The notes under the pieces are model-generated. The model had not been told where the DNA came from and did not search any database. It saw nothing but the letters and a program-made list of their open reading frames with translations. Shown here piece after piece: positions 31,422 to 40,195 of a stretch of DNA of 40,205 nucleotides; position 1 is the first letter of the stretch; each line of letters begins with the position of its first letter. Both the position numbers and the translations under genes were made by a program. This stretch comes from Oxalobacteraceae bacterium (GTDB lineage Bacteria; Pseudomonadota; Gammaproteobacteria; Burkholderiales; Burkholderiaceae_D). The stretch lies in the NCBI GenBank assembly GCA_027485535.1, contig JAIXQV010000254.1:1-40205 (forward strand). Reading direction: 5' to 3'.

Positions 31422-33242
31422 TCAAAGCTGGACGCTGGCCAGCAGGCGCAAGCGCAGCGGCGGCGCCGGGAATCCGGCGGCATCCTGCCAATCGGCGTCA
31501 AGCAGATTGTCAGCCGCCAGCCGGATCGCCAGCGCTTCCGTCGCCCGCCAGCGCGCATCGGCGGCCAACTGGACATAGGGGGAAAGACGCTTCCGCCCGC
31601 CCGGCACTGATTCATCATCGCGCGCACCAACATGGCCAGAACGCAGATTGACGGCCAGCCGCTCTGTCGCCTGCCAGCGCACCGCAGCATTCGCCCGCCA
31701 GCGCGGTCGCAGCAGCAGGCCGGGCCCGCCGGCCTGGTCGCGTGGCCAGATATGCTGGGCGGCCAGATCAAACTGCACGTCACCCAGTTGCTGCACCAGG
31801 CTGGCCGATACCCCATCCACGGCCACGCGGCCGCGGTTGACCAGCGCCGGTGCTGGCTGGAACACGAAATCGATGAGGTCGCGATAACGGGCAACAAAGC
31901 CGCCCAGTCGCAGACTTGTGCCATCCTGCTGCCAGATCAGCGCCACATCGCCGCGCTGGCCGGATTCGGGCCGCAGTGCCGGATTGCCGACCAGTGGATT
32001 GGCCAATGCATAGAAACTGGGCGCCTTAAAGCTGCGGCCGGCCGATGCCTCCAGCCTCCAGCCGCCGCCCAGATTGGCCGCCGCCGCGATGCGGCCGGAA
32101 AGACGCGCCTTTAGATTGCCGATGCGATCGACGCGCACCGCGCCGCTGCCCGAGACGGCGCCGGCGCGGCTGGCGATTTCGGCAAAGCCGGCCCAGGCGC
32201 TGCGATCAAGTCTGTAGGCGGTGGGGAGGGCGAAGAAGCCAAAATCCAGCTCTCCTGTGGAACGGCCGCGTTCGCTGCTGCCCTCGATGCCGGCAGCGAG
32301 TTGCGTGGCGCCTGCTGACCAAGCCAGACTGGCCTGGCCGAGCAGACGGTCATAGCGGGTCGCGTCCGTGGTGGCCGGCAGGCCGGCGGCATTGCTGGCG
32401 GCACCGGCGACGCCGGGGCTGGCGATGCTGTCGCTACGGCCGAGCCAGCTGGCATTGAGATCGAGCGCCAGACCGTCGGCCAGCATCCTGCGCGTCCGCA
32501 CCGAAGCCAAAAACTCTCGCGCCCGGCGCAGCTCGGCCACGCGGCGATCCGCCAGCAGTGCGCCGCCGCTGGCATCTGGGAAGCCGGCGGCATCAACGTC
32601 GTTTAAGCGCAGCAGTAGCCGGTCAGCACCGCCGTCGCGCATCACGCGCAGCACGGCGGTGCGCGCCACAAAGCGGGCCAGCGGCGTGGGTGTACCATCA
32701 TCGTCGATCTGGCCAGTGAGGCTGGCGCCCCAGCCGCCGCCGATCGGCCCGGACAGGCCAGCAGCCAGCGTATGGCCGCCCCGGCTGATGCCGCCGCCCT
32801 GTGCGGTGAATTCCAGCCGATCGGCCGGGCCGCGCGGCGTGATCGCGAGCACACCGGCCAGCGCGCCCGATCCGTGCACGGCTGAAAGCTGCGCCGGCAG
32901 CAGATCGAGGCTGGCGAGGCCGAAGCTGCCGATCTCTGCCAGGTTGACCGCGCCGCCGCGTGAGCTGGTGGCATTGTTGATCGGCACGCCATCGAACAGC
33001 ACCAGCGTGAAATTGGGATCGGCACCGTCCAGCGTGGCTGCGGCAAAGCCGCTGCGCCCGCCCGGCTGCGTCATGAACAGATTGGGCACGCTCGCCGCAG
33101 CCGCGGCAACGCTGCCGGAAGAATCCAGCGTGGCGCCATCGATCCGGATGGCGCTGGATAGTGGCGGCAGCCGCGACGCGGTGACGACGAGCGGCGGCGC
33201 CAACGCGGCGGATTGGGCAAGCAGAAGAACAGGAAGCAGCAT
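31422..33242 (-). CDS. TonB-dependent receptor, BtuB-like layout (606 aa)
   Basis: Short signal peptide (MLLPVLLLAQSAALA), then a plug domain with VVTASRLPP, LDGADPNFTLVLFDGVPINN and VHGSGALAGVLAI, typical of colicin I/BtuB/FepA-type plugs. A barrel of alternating strands follows, with DAGAF-like turn patterns, ending RLLASVQL. ATG 33242 lies 25 bp after the VTT gene, so the two form an operon; no strong ribosome site. BtuB homologues take up cobalamin, but no B12 riboswitch is visible, so the ligand is open. Confidence 0.87.
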   Translation of the reverse strand: MLLPVLLLAQSAALAPPLVVTASRLPPLSSAIRIDGATLDSSGSVAAAAASVPNLFMTQPGGRSGFAAATLDGADPNFTLVLFDGVPINNATSSRGGAVNLAEIGSFGLASLDLLPAQLSAVHGSGALAGVLAITPRGPADRLEFTAQGGGISRGGHTLAAGLSGPIGGGWGASLTGQIDDDGTPTPLARFVARTAVLRVMRDGGADRLLLRLNDVDAAGFPDASGGALLADRRVAELRRAREFLASVRTRRMLADGLALDLNASWLGRSDSIASPGVAGAASNAAGLPATTDATRYDRLLGQASLAWSAGATQLAAGIEGSSERGRSTGELDFGFFALPTAYRLDRSAWAGFAEIASRAGAVSGSGAVRVDRIGNLKARLSGRIAAAANLGGGWRLEASAGRSFKAPSFYALANPLVGNPALRPESGQRGDVALIWQQDGTSLRLGGFVARYRDLIDFVFQPAPALVNRGRVAVDGVSASLVQQLGDVQFDLAAQHIWPRDQAGGPGLLLRPRWRANAAVRWQATERLAVNLRSGHVGARDDESVPGGRKRLSPYVQLAADARWRATEALAIRLAADNLLDADWQDAAGFPAPPLRLRLLASVQL

Positions 33243-33266
33243 GGATACTCGATTGGCTGAAGAGGA

Positions 33267-33905
33267 TCAGGCGCGGCGGAACAGGTGCCACAGGGCGTAT
33301 GCAAACGCGGGAAGGGCGATGACGCCCACCAGTGCGGGCAGCAGATTGCCGGCCGATGCCTTGGCGCCCAGCCCAGCCCAGGCCAGCGCCAGAGCAGCGT
33401 TGGCCGGCACGACGGCCAGCAGAAACGGCTGCCACGGCAGCCGCGCCGCACCGGCCATTATCACCATGGCTTCGGCCACGACTGGAACCGGCCGGCTGAG
33501 CAGCAGGGCGAGTGGGCCGATTGGGCTTAGCTGGGGAGCGAGCCCGGCCAGCGCGGCATCGCCCATCAGGCGATCGGCCAGCACCCGGCCGGGCTGGCGG
33601 CCCAGCCAATAGCCGATCAGCGCTCCGGCCATAAGGCCGATAAAGATCGCCGCTGCACCCACACCCGCGCCCAGCGCGCTGCCGCCGGCAACGGCGACGA
33701 TGCTGGAAGGCACCGGCAGCACGGGATCCAGTGCGAGCAGCAGCACTACCAGCGCCATCACCAGCCATGGCCGATCAGCCAGCGCCGCTGCCGCTGCCAT
33801 CGCCTGGCTGGCCAGTTCGTCGCCAAACAGCGCCCATGGCAACAGAATGGCGGCCAGCAATCCGGCCAGCAGCATCAGCCAGCGCCTGCCCTGTCCTGCC
33901 TGCAT
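33267..33905 (-). CDS. VTT-domain (TVP38/DedA-like) membrane protein
   Basis: 212 residues from ATG 33905, with AGG 11 bp upstream; a GTG at 33974 would add 23 hydrophilic residues. Five or so membrane segments are visible (LMLLAGLLAAILLPWALF; PWLVMALVVLLLALDPVLPV; AAIFIGLMAGALIGYWLG; LLPALVGVIALPAFAYALW). The PSSIVAVAGGSALG and LSRPVPVVAEAMVIMAGA segments are the re-entrant VTT-domain pattern. Such proteins act on lipid scrambling or membrane homeostasis. The link to the co-oriented TonB receptor is unexplained. Confidence 0.82.
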   Translation of the reverse strand: MQAGQGRRWLMLLAGLLAAILLPWALFGDELASQAMAAAAALADRPWLVMALVVLLLALDPVLPVPSSIVAVAGGSALGAGVGAAAIFIGLMAGALIGYWLGRQPGRVLADRLMGDAALAGLAPQLSPIGPLALLLSRPVPVVAEAMVIMAGAARLPWQPFLLAVVPANAALALAWAGLGAKASAGNLLPALVGVIALPAFAYALWHLFRRA

Positions 33906-34012
33906 TGCCTGCACCTGAAACCTGCCTCCTGCCCGACCACGACCTTCGTTGTCGTGCTGCGGCACGTCGTCCACCCCGTCAAGCCGGGCCGGATCTCACT
34001 TGCGAATGGCCC

Positions 34013-34028
34013 ATACTATATACAGTAT
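34013..34028. promoter_or_regulatory. Operator-like palindrome ATACTATATACAGTAT
   Basis: Seven of eight base pairs are symmetric. It lies in the divergent region between the VTT gene and the cytochrome c protein gene, 57 bp before the latter's start. Its core matches the site at 29671-29682, suggesting one GntR-type regulator for both loci. Confidence 0.5.
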
Positions 34029-34084
34029 GCAATTGCCAATCGCTGCCGGCTGCGGCACGAAGGCATATGGGCAGGAAAATGAAC

Positions 34085-36703
34085 ATGTCAGGTCGTAGGG
34101 CAGGGATGGGGGCTGCGGTCGCCGCACTGGCGGCGCCGTTGTTGCTGGCAGCGGGAAATCTGGCCGTGCCGCCGCGCAGCGAGTTGAACCGGCCGTGGCC
34201 GTTCTTCACCGCCGAAGAACCCGAAGAGCCGCCGGTGCGCGCGCCGATTGACGCGCTGAACAGCTTTGCGATGCCGCCGGGCTATGCCGTGGAACTTGTC
34301 GCCGCCGAACCGCTTGTGCAGGATCCGATCCTGATGGAATTCGATGGCGATGGCCGGCTGTGGGTGATGGAATTGCCAGGCTGGGCGCACAATCTGTCGA
34401 TGGAAAACAGTCTGGAACCGGTGAACCGCTTGGTGGTGCTGGACGATACCGACAACGACGGCGTGTTCGACAAGCGCACGGTGTTTGCCGACAAATTGGT
34501 GCTGCCGCGCGCCTTCAAGATCCTGGCTGGCGGCTGCGCGCTGATTGGCGAACCGCCAATGCTTTGGAAGGCCTGCGATACCGATGGCGATTTGAAGGCT
34601 GACACCAAGGAAAAGGTCGCCGACGGTTTCGCCCGGCTTGGCGTGCTGGAACATGGTGCCAACGGCCTGTTCTGGGGGATGGACAATCTGCTGGTCGTAT
34701 CCGAGCATGAGTGGAACGTGGGGTACAAGGCGGGCCAGTTCGTCACCGTGCCGGGCCTGCGCCGCGGCCAGTGGGGCGTCACCCAGGATGATGCCGGGCG
34801 CATCTATCGTAACGTCAACACCGATCCCTTGTTTGTCGATTATGTGTCGCCGGATTATTATGCCCGTAACCCCGATCTGGTGCGCACGCGCGGCCTCTAT
34901 GAAAATCTGGTCGATCAGGAAAAGACCAACATCTGGCCGGCGCACCCGACGTTGGGCCTAAACCGCGGTTATCGGCGCGAGGTGTTCCGCGCCGATGGCA
35001 CTGCCAGCTATTATGGCGGCGTGTCGTCGCCCTTGATCTATCGCGGCACCCGCCTGCCGGCCGACGTGCAGGGCATGGGCTTCGTCGCCGATGGTGCCAC
35101 CAACATCGTGCACCTGCTGCGACTGAAGGATGATGGTCAGGGCCGGATGGCGGCCGAGGATTACTATGCCAAGGGCGAATTCCTCGCTTCCACCGATGTG
35201 CGCTTCCGGCCCACAGCACTGGCTGGCGGCCCGGATGGCAGTTTCTATGTCGCCGACATGTATCGCGGCGTCTCCCAGGATGGCCCGCTGCAAACGGATT
35301 ATCTGCGTGATTACATCACCAAACGCGGGCTGGCGCGCGGCATCGGCCATGGCCGTATCTATCGGGTGGTGCATGTGAGCGCCAATGGCGCCGCCGCGCC
35401 GATGCCGCGCGATGCCCGCCCGCAGATGAGCCGGGACACGACGGCTGCCCTGGTGGCCCACCTGTCCCACCCCAATGGTTGGTGGCGTGACACGGCGCAG
35501 CAGCATCTGGTGCAGCGTGCCGATCCCAAGTCCGAACCGCTGCTGGTGAAGCTGGCCAAGGACCTGAAGGCCGATTGGCGCAGCCGGCTGCACGCGCTGT
35601 GGACGCTGGATGGCATGGGCGCGATGCGCGCCGATCTGGCGCTGCTGGCGATGCGCGATGCCAAGGCCGAACTGCGTGCCGCTGGCCTGCGGCTGGCCGA
35701 AAGCGGCCTGGCCAAGGGCGATCAGAAATTGATCAAGGCGGTGTTGACGTTGGCTGGCGATGGCAATTGGCAGGTGCGGCTGCAGGCCGCCGCCACGCTT
35801 GGTGCGCTGCCCGATGCAGCGCGCACCCAGCCGATGATTGCGCTGCTTAGCGTGCATGGCGATGATCCTGTGCTGGTCGATGCCGCGCTGTCGGGCCTGA
35901 AGGGCAACGAATTGCCGGTCTTGACCGCGCTGGCCGCTGCGCGCGCCGCGCCCAGGGAGGCCGTGGCGATGCTGGCCGGCGCTCTGGCCAAGCGCCGCGA
36001 TGCTGCCACCGGGCAGCAACTGGTGGCGCTGGCGGCGCGCGATGATCTGCCCGCCCCTGTTCGCACGGCGCTGCTCGATGGCCTGGCGCTGGGCTTTGCC
36101 GGCGGCGCGCAGACAGGCGGCAATGCCGTGGCCGGTGGCCGCGCGGGCGGCAATATCCCCGGCGTGACGCGGGCGCGCGGCGGGGTGCAGCGCTTTGCGT
36201 TAGCCGCCGAGCCGGCGATGATCAGCCGGCTGGCCAGCGGCAGCGATGCGCTGGCGGAACCGTCGAAGAAGCTGCTGGCGCTGATCACCTGGCCGGGCCG
36301 GCCGGCGCCGCCGGCGCTGCCGCCACGCAACGCCAGTGAAGAGGCCTTGTTCAAACAAGGCCAGGCGATTTATGTCGAACAATGTTCGGGCTGCCACCAG
36401 ATCGAAGGCCAGGGCCAGGCCACCGTGGCGCCGGCACTGGCTGGTTCCAAGCGGGTGGCGGCCAATGGCGACGTGCCGGTGCGCATCCTCACCAACGGGT
36501 TGGAAGGCAAGATTGGCCTGATGCCGCCGTTGGGCGGCGCGATGAGCGACGAGGAGGTGGCCGCCGTGCTCACCTATGTGCGCCAGTCGTTCGGCAACCG
36601 CGCCGCGCCGCTCCCGCCGGCTGCGGTGAAGGAATGGCGGCTGGCCTTTGCCCACCGCACCACGCCATGGTCCGAAAAGGATATCGACGCGCCGCAACGG
36701 TGA
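34085..36703 (+). CDS. Membrane-bound-dehydrogenase-type beta-propeller/HEAT/cytochrome c protein (872 aa)
   Basis: ATG 34085 has AGGA 8 bp upstream (ATG 34079 is too close to it); the frame is open far upstream but overlaps the divergent gene. Signal peptide at 5-30 (GAAVAALAAPLLLAAG). Residues about 60-420 form a propeller-like domain of the PVC-type dehydrogenase family (GYAVELVAAEPLVQDPILME, DGDGRLWVMELPG, VADMYRG). HEAT-like helical repeats occupy about 440-740. A C-terminal cytochrome c domain follows with CSGCH (C767, C770, H771) and a Met ligand in GLMPPLGG. It likely oxidises a sugar or alcohol in the periplasm and passes electrons to haem. Exact substrate unknown. Confidence 0.88.
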   Translation: MSGRRAGMGAAVAALAAPLLLAAGNLAVPPRSELNRPWPFFTAEEPEEPPVRAPIDALNSFAMPPGYAVELVAAEPLVQDPILMEFDGDGRLWVMELPGWAHNLSMENSLEPVNRLVVLDDTDNDGVFDKRTVFADKLVLPRAFKILAGGCALIGEPPMLWKACDTDGDLKADTKEKVADGFARLGVLEHGANGLFWGMDNLLVVSEHEWNVGYKAGQFVTVPGLRRGQWGVTQDDAGRIYRNVNTDPLFVDYVSPDYYARNPDLVRTRGLYENLVDQEKTNIWPAHPTLGLNRGYRREVFRADGTASYYGGVSSPLIYRGTRLPADVQGMGFVADGATNIVHLLRLKDDGQGRMAAEDYYAKGEFLASTDVRFRPTALAGGPDGSFYVADMYRGVSQDGPLQTDYLRDYITKRGLARGIGHGRIYRVVHVSANGAAAPMPRDARPQMSRDTTAALVAHLSHPNGWWRDTAQQHLVQRADPKSEPLLVKLAKDLKADWRSRLHALWTLDGMGAMRADLALLAMRDAKAELRAAGLRLAESGLAKGDQKLIKAVLTLAGDGNWQVRLQAAATLGALPDAARTQPMIALLSVHGDDPVLVDAALSGLKGNELPVLTALAAARAAPREAVAMLAGALAKRRDAATGQQLVALAARDDLPAPVRTALLDGLALGFAGGAQTGGNAVAGGRAGGNIPGVTRARGGVQRFALAAEPAMISRLASGSDALAEPSKKLLALITWPGRPAPPALPPRNASEEALFKQGQAIYVEQCSGCHQIEGQGQATVAPALAGSKRVAANGDVPVRILTNGLEGKIGLMPPLGGAMSDEEVAAVLTYVRQSFGNRAAPLPPAAVKEWRLAFAHRTTPWSEKDIDAPQR

Positions 36704-36707
36704 TCGG

Positions 36708-37406
36708 ATGATCGACGTTGCGGATCTTGTCTGCCGCCGGGGAGGGCGCGCGGTGGTGGACGGCGTGTCATTCACGGTTGCCGCCGGCGAGATCGTGGGC
36801 CTGATCGGCCTGAATGGCGCGGGCAAGACCAGCCTTATTGATTGCATTGCCGGGTTGGCGCGGCCGGATGCCGGGCTGGTGATCGTGGCCGGCCATGCGC
36901 CCGGCAGCGTGGCGGCGCGCCGGGAGACCGGCGTCTTGTTGCAGCAGCCGGGATTACCGGCGCGGCTGACCGTGGCCGAAACACTGGCACTGTTTGCCGG
37001 GCTGCATGGAGTGGCTGTGGATGAACGTCTGGCGGCGGCACTGGGGCTGTGTGCGTTGGCCGGTTGCCGTGTGGACCGATTGTCGGGCGGGCAGGAGCAG
37101 CGGCTGGCGTTGGCGCTGGCCTTGCAATCGGGCGCGCCGGCACTGGTTCTGGATGAACCGGCCACAGCGCTTGATCCGCTGATGCGGCGCGATCTCGTGG
37201 TACTGCTTGGCGAACGGCGGGCAGGAGGCGCAGCGGTCTTGCTCGCGACCCACGATCTGGCCGAAGCCAGCAGCCTGTGTGACCGGGTGGTGTTGCTGCA
37301 TCAGGGCCGGCTGGTGGCGCAGGGGCGCCCGGCCGATCTGATCTCGGCGACGGCAGCGACGCTGGCCGATGTGGTACTGACCATCTCTGGGGAGCCCGGC
37401 CGATGA
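36708..37406 (+). CDS. ABC transporter ATP-binding protein (232 aa)
   Basis: Walker A GLNGAGKTS (about 34-42), Q-loop LLQQPG, signature LSGGQEQR, Walker B LVLDEPATALDP and H-loop THD are all present. It is of the ABC-2 exporter type (CcmA/NatA-like). ATG 36708 lies 4 bp after the cytochrome gene stop, and its end overlaps the permease as ATGA, so all three form one operon. Confidence 0.93.
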   Translation: MIDVADLVCRRGGRAVVDGVSFTVAAGEIVGLIGLNGAGKTSLIDCIAGLARPDAGLVIVAGHAPGSVAARRETGVLLQQPGLPARLTVAETLALFAGLHGVAVDERLAAALGLCALAGCRVDRLSGGQEQRLALALALQSGAPALVLDEPATALDPLMRRDLVVLLGERRAGGAAVLLATHDLAEASSLCDRVVLLHQGRLVAQGRPADLISATAATLADVVLTISGEPGR

Positions 37407-38899
37407 TGGGTCGATTGCTGCGGGCCAATCTGCTGGCCACTGCGCGCAATCCGATGGCGCTGATTTATGGCTGGCTGTTCCCGTTGATCTTTCTGGCGGG
37501 CTTCTGGGCGCTTTATGGCGATGATCCGCTACCGCTGGCGCTGCATGCCGGACAGTTTTTCACAATCACCATATTGGGCAGCGCCGCCTTTGGTCTGCCT
37601 ACCCAGATGGTAGCCGAACGGGAAGCCGGGCTGTGGCGGCACTATGCCCTCACGCCGGCGCCGCGCTGGCGCTTTGTGCTGGCGATGGTGCTGGCGCGGG
37701 CGGTGCTGCTCGCTGGCGCGTTGATCCTGCAACATTTGGCGGCCCGCGCGCTGGGCATGCCGGCGCTGCCGCATCCGGTGTCTACACTTTTGGCACTGAT
37801 CGTGGCGAGCCTGTGCTTCTTGTGCATCGGCGCGTTGATCGGCAGTCTGGTGGGCAATGTACCGGCGGTGCAGGCACTGGGCCAATGCATCTTCCTGCCG
37901 ATGCTAATCCTGGGCGGGGTGGCGGTGCCGCTGGCCAGCCTGCCCGATTGGGCGCTGCCTTTGTCAAACCTGTTGCCCGGCCGTCATGCGGTGGTTGCGA
38001 TCCAGACAGCGGTGACCGGCACCGGCACGCAGGCGGCGCGGTTCGAGCTGGCGATGCTGGCCGGTCACGGTGCGCTGGCGCTGGTGGCGGCGGTGCTGCT
38101 GTTCCGCTGGGAACCGGGGGCGCGGGTGCAGATTGGGCGGCGTGGGTGGTGGCTGGTGCTGGCGGCAGCGATGTGGCTGGCGCTGGCCGGGCTGGCGCAC
38201 AGCCGGGCGCGGCCGGTGCCGGCGCCGCCGGATCGGGCGGCGGCGGGGGTGGTGGCGGATTATGTACGGGGGGTTGGGGCGCCGGCCGTGCCCCGGAAAA
38301 AACTGCCTGTGGCGCAGAACCACCCCCAGCCCCTCCCCCCGGATCAAGTCCGGGATAGGCTGCAAGCGGGAGGGGGGGCGGTAGTGCCGGTGCCGCAGCC
38401 GGTGCCCGAACTACCCCAGGAGCTGCCGGCCCCTGATCTTGATGCCATCGCCTTTGAACGGCTGCCGCCCGATGCCGGGCTGGTGGCGCCGATTGCGGTG
38501 GAGCCGGCGGATGCGGCGCTGGCAAACGCATTGGCGCGGATTGAGCGGCAATTGGCGCAGTGGCCGCCTGCCAGAGAGGGTGATGCTGTGCAGCAGGTGC
38601 GCAACATGCTCCTGATCGCCGCCGTGCCCGATCTGTTGCAGATGGACCCGCTGGAACGCCATCTGCCGTTGCTGGTTGAAGCGCAGTTGCAGGCGCGCTT
38701 CGGCGCGCTGTTGCCGGCGTTGCTGGCGCAGGTGGCGCTTAACCCGCAGGCCGGCAGCGTGGCGGCGCGGGCCGATCTGCCAGCGCTGGGCCTGCCGGCG
38801 CACACGGGAACAGAAGGGCCTGTGCGCGGGCGGGTGATGCTTTATGCTTTCAAGCTGCTCGGCCGGGTGACCGGACGGCGGGTAGGTGACCCCGCCTAG
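37403..38899 (+). CDS. ABC-2 type permease with long C-terminal extension (498 aa)
   Basis: Residues 1-250 have six membrane segments (PMALIYGWLFPLIFLAGFWA, FTITILGSAAFGL, VLARAVLLAGALIL, LLALIVASLCFLCIGALIG, IFLPMLILGGVAVPL, GHGALALVAAVLLF) in ABC-2 membrane protein order; a seventh follows at about 250-268. The last 230 residues are a Pro/Ala/Leu-rich soluble region not usual for ABC-2 permeases. A REP-like hairpin (38330-38375) is embedded in frame at about residues 309-325. The stop TAG shares the CTAG at 38896-38899 with the stop of the opposing kinase remnant. Confidence 0.85.
   Translation: MMGRLLRANLLATARNPMALIYGWLFPLIFLAGFWALYGDDPLPLALHAGQFFTITILGSAAFGLPTQMVAEREAGLWRHYALTPAPRWRFVLAMVLARAVLLAGALILQHLAARALGMPALPHPVSTLLALIVASLCFLCIGALIGSLVGNVPAVQALGQCIFLPMLILGGVAVPLASLPDWALPLSNLLPGRHAVVAIQTAVTGTGTQAARFELAMLAGHGALALVAAVLLFRWEPGARVQIGRRGWWLVLAAAMWLALAGLAHSRARPVPAPPDRAAAGVVADYVRGVGAPAVPRKKLPVAQNHPQPLPPDQVRDRLQAGGGAVVPVPQPVPELPQELPAPDLDAIAFERLPPDAGLVAPIAVEPADAALANALARIERQLAQWPPAREGDAVQQVRNMLLIAAVPDLLQMDPLERHLPLLVEAQLQARFGALLPALLAQVALNPQAGSVAARADLPALGLPAHTGTEGPVRGRVMLYAFKLLGRVTGRRVGDPA
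38330..38375. repeat. REP-like palindromic element inside the permease gene
   Basis: The outer stem CCCCTCCC (38330-38337) pairs with GGGAGGGG (38368-38375), and the inner stem CCCGGA (38338-38343) pairs with TCCGGG (38349-38354) around TCAAG. The GGATCAAGTCC centre flanked by poly-C/poly-G arms is typical of intergenic repeats in sphingomonads, from memory. Here it is read in frame as PLPPDQVRDRLQAGGG. Confidence 0.7.
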
Positions 38900-39580
38900 C
38901 GCCGCACGTCGGAACCGCCGACGAGGAAGGCATCGATGTCGCGCTGGCCGAACAGGCTGGCATCACCGGGAAGGCCGTGCTTGAGGCAGGCCAGCGCCAA
39001 GCGGGTGTTGGCGGCGTGGGCTTGGGCTATATCGCCTTTTGACAGGCCATGCAGCACGCCGGCGGCAAAGGCATCGCCGGCACCGATCCGATCAACAATC
39101 CCGGAAATGGCGATCTCGTTGGTCTGCACATGGCCGTCGTGCGTGTCGATTCGCGCCGCAAGCTGGTGGCGATCGGCATCGTGGGCGTGGCGTGCGGTGG
39201 ACGCCATCAATTGCAGGCGCGGGAAGGCGGCTTCGGAGGCGGCGCGGCGGCGATCATCACCGCTGCCGGCAAAATCACGGCCGAGCAGCAGGGCGATATC
39301 CTGATGATTGCCGAACAATATGTCGGAATGGGCTATCAGGCGGCTCAATATGTCTTGCGGGTTGCTGTTCCAAGCGGCCCACAGCTGGGCGCGATAATTG
39401 CCGTCGAACGAGACTGGCACGCCCAGATCGGCCGCCGCCCGCGCCGCCGACAGTGCTAGTTCGGCCGATTGCGGCCCCAGCGCTGGGGTGATGCCGGAAA
39501 GATGCAGTCGCGCCGCGCAGGCCGGCGCCGGGTGACAAGAAATACAGGCCCATGCGCCCCGGCAGTGTGGCCACGCCGCC
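38896..39580 (-). pseudogene. 2-keto-3-deoxygluconate-type (PfkB) sugar kinase, broken
   Basis: From about 39520 down, the frame reads LHLSGITPALGP, GVPVSFDGNYRAQLWAAWN, DILFGNHQDIALLLGRDF and, near the end, DRIGAGDAFAAG (PfkB signature 2 with the catalytic Asp). That is the C-terminal two thirds of a KDG kinase. Just upstream, in another frame (39521-39575), GGVATLPGRMGLYFLSPGAG belongs to the same family but lies about 37 residues further N-terminal in intact proteins, so an internal deletion with frameshift is present. The first third (about 80-90 residues) is absent, replaced by the head of an opposing isomerase remnant. No intact start. Confidence 0.8.
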
Positions 39581-39583
39581 GCC

Positions 39584-40195
39584 GATGCCGTCGGCGTGCA
39601 GGTGGTGAGCGTCGAAGTGGAGGACATGCCGCGCCTTGATGCCTCCGATCCCGATGAGCGGGCGCAGGCCGTGGCCGAAGGCAAGGTCTGGCTTGAAAAG
39701 GCCCGCGTGTTGGGTTGCACATCGATGCGCTTCAACGTTAACCGCAGCCGCAGCGAAGAGGTGAACCGCGAGGCCGCCATCGAAGTGCTGCGCGAGATGG
39801 CCGATCATGGCCGCCGGCTGGGCGTGGTGGTGCTCCTAGAAAATCATGGCGGCGCCACCGCCAATATTGCTGCCATGGTGGAGCTGGTCAGGGCGGTGAA
39901 CCACAAGTTCGTCAAGGCTGAACCTGATTGGGGTGCCTGGGTGCCGCCTGGTGACCGGTATCAGGCGATGCAATCGGCGATGGAATTGGCCCATATCGTG
40001 TCGGCCAAGGGCCAGTTGTTTGATCCCGACACCTATGCCCACACCAGTTTCGATGTGGCGCGGCTGGCGCGGGAGGCAGAGGCAATCGGCTTCAAGGGGG
40101 TCTATTCGATCGAACTCTACAACACGCCGGCTCCGGCCGATACGGACCGGGCGTTGTGGTCCATGATCCGCGCCATCGCGGGTGAGATGCGCTGA
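39584..40195 (+). pseudogene. Sugar-phosphate isomerase/epimerase-like TIM barrel, 5' truncated
   Basis: Reads ADAVGVQVVSVEVEDMPRL ... GCTSMRFNVN ... GVVVLLENHGG ... FVKAEPDWGAWVPPGDRY ... GVYSIELYN. LLENHGG and SIELYN carry the metal-binding Glu residues of the xylose-isomerase-like TIM barrel family. It is only about 200 residues versus about 280-300 expected; the first barrel strands are missing and the sequence runs directly into the inverted kinase remnant. A GTG at 39596 could start translation but would give an incomplete barrel. The sequence ends with TGA at 40193-40195. Confidence 0.75.

Noticed and set aside
32368..33612. 414-codon frame on the plus strand
   Set aside because: Antisense of the second TonB receptor and the VTT gene; Ser/Arg/Pro-rich shadow.
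33731..34084. Extension of the cytochrome c protein upstream to 33731
   Set aside because: The extra residues overlap the divergent VTT gene and the promoter region; signal peptide and ribosome site fit ATG 34085.
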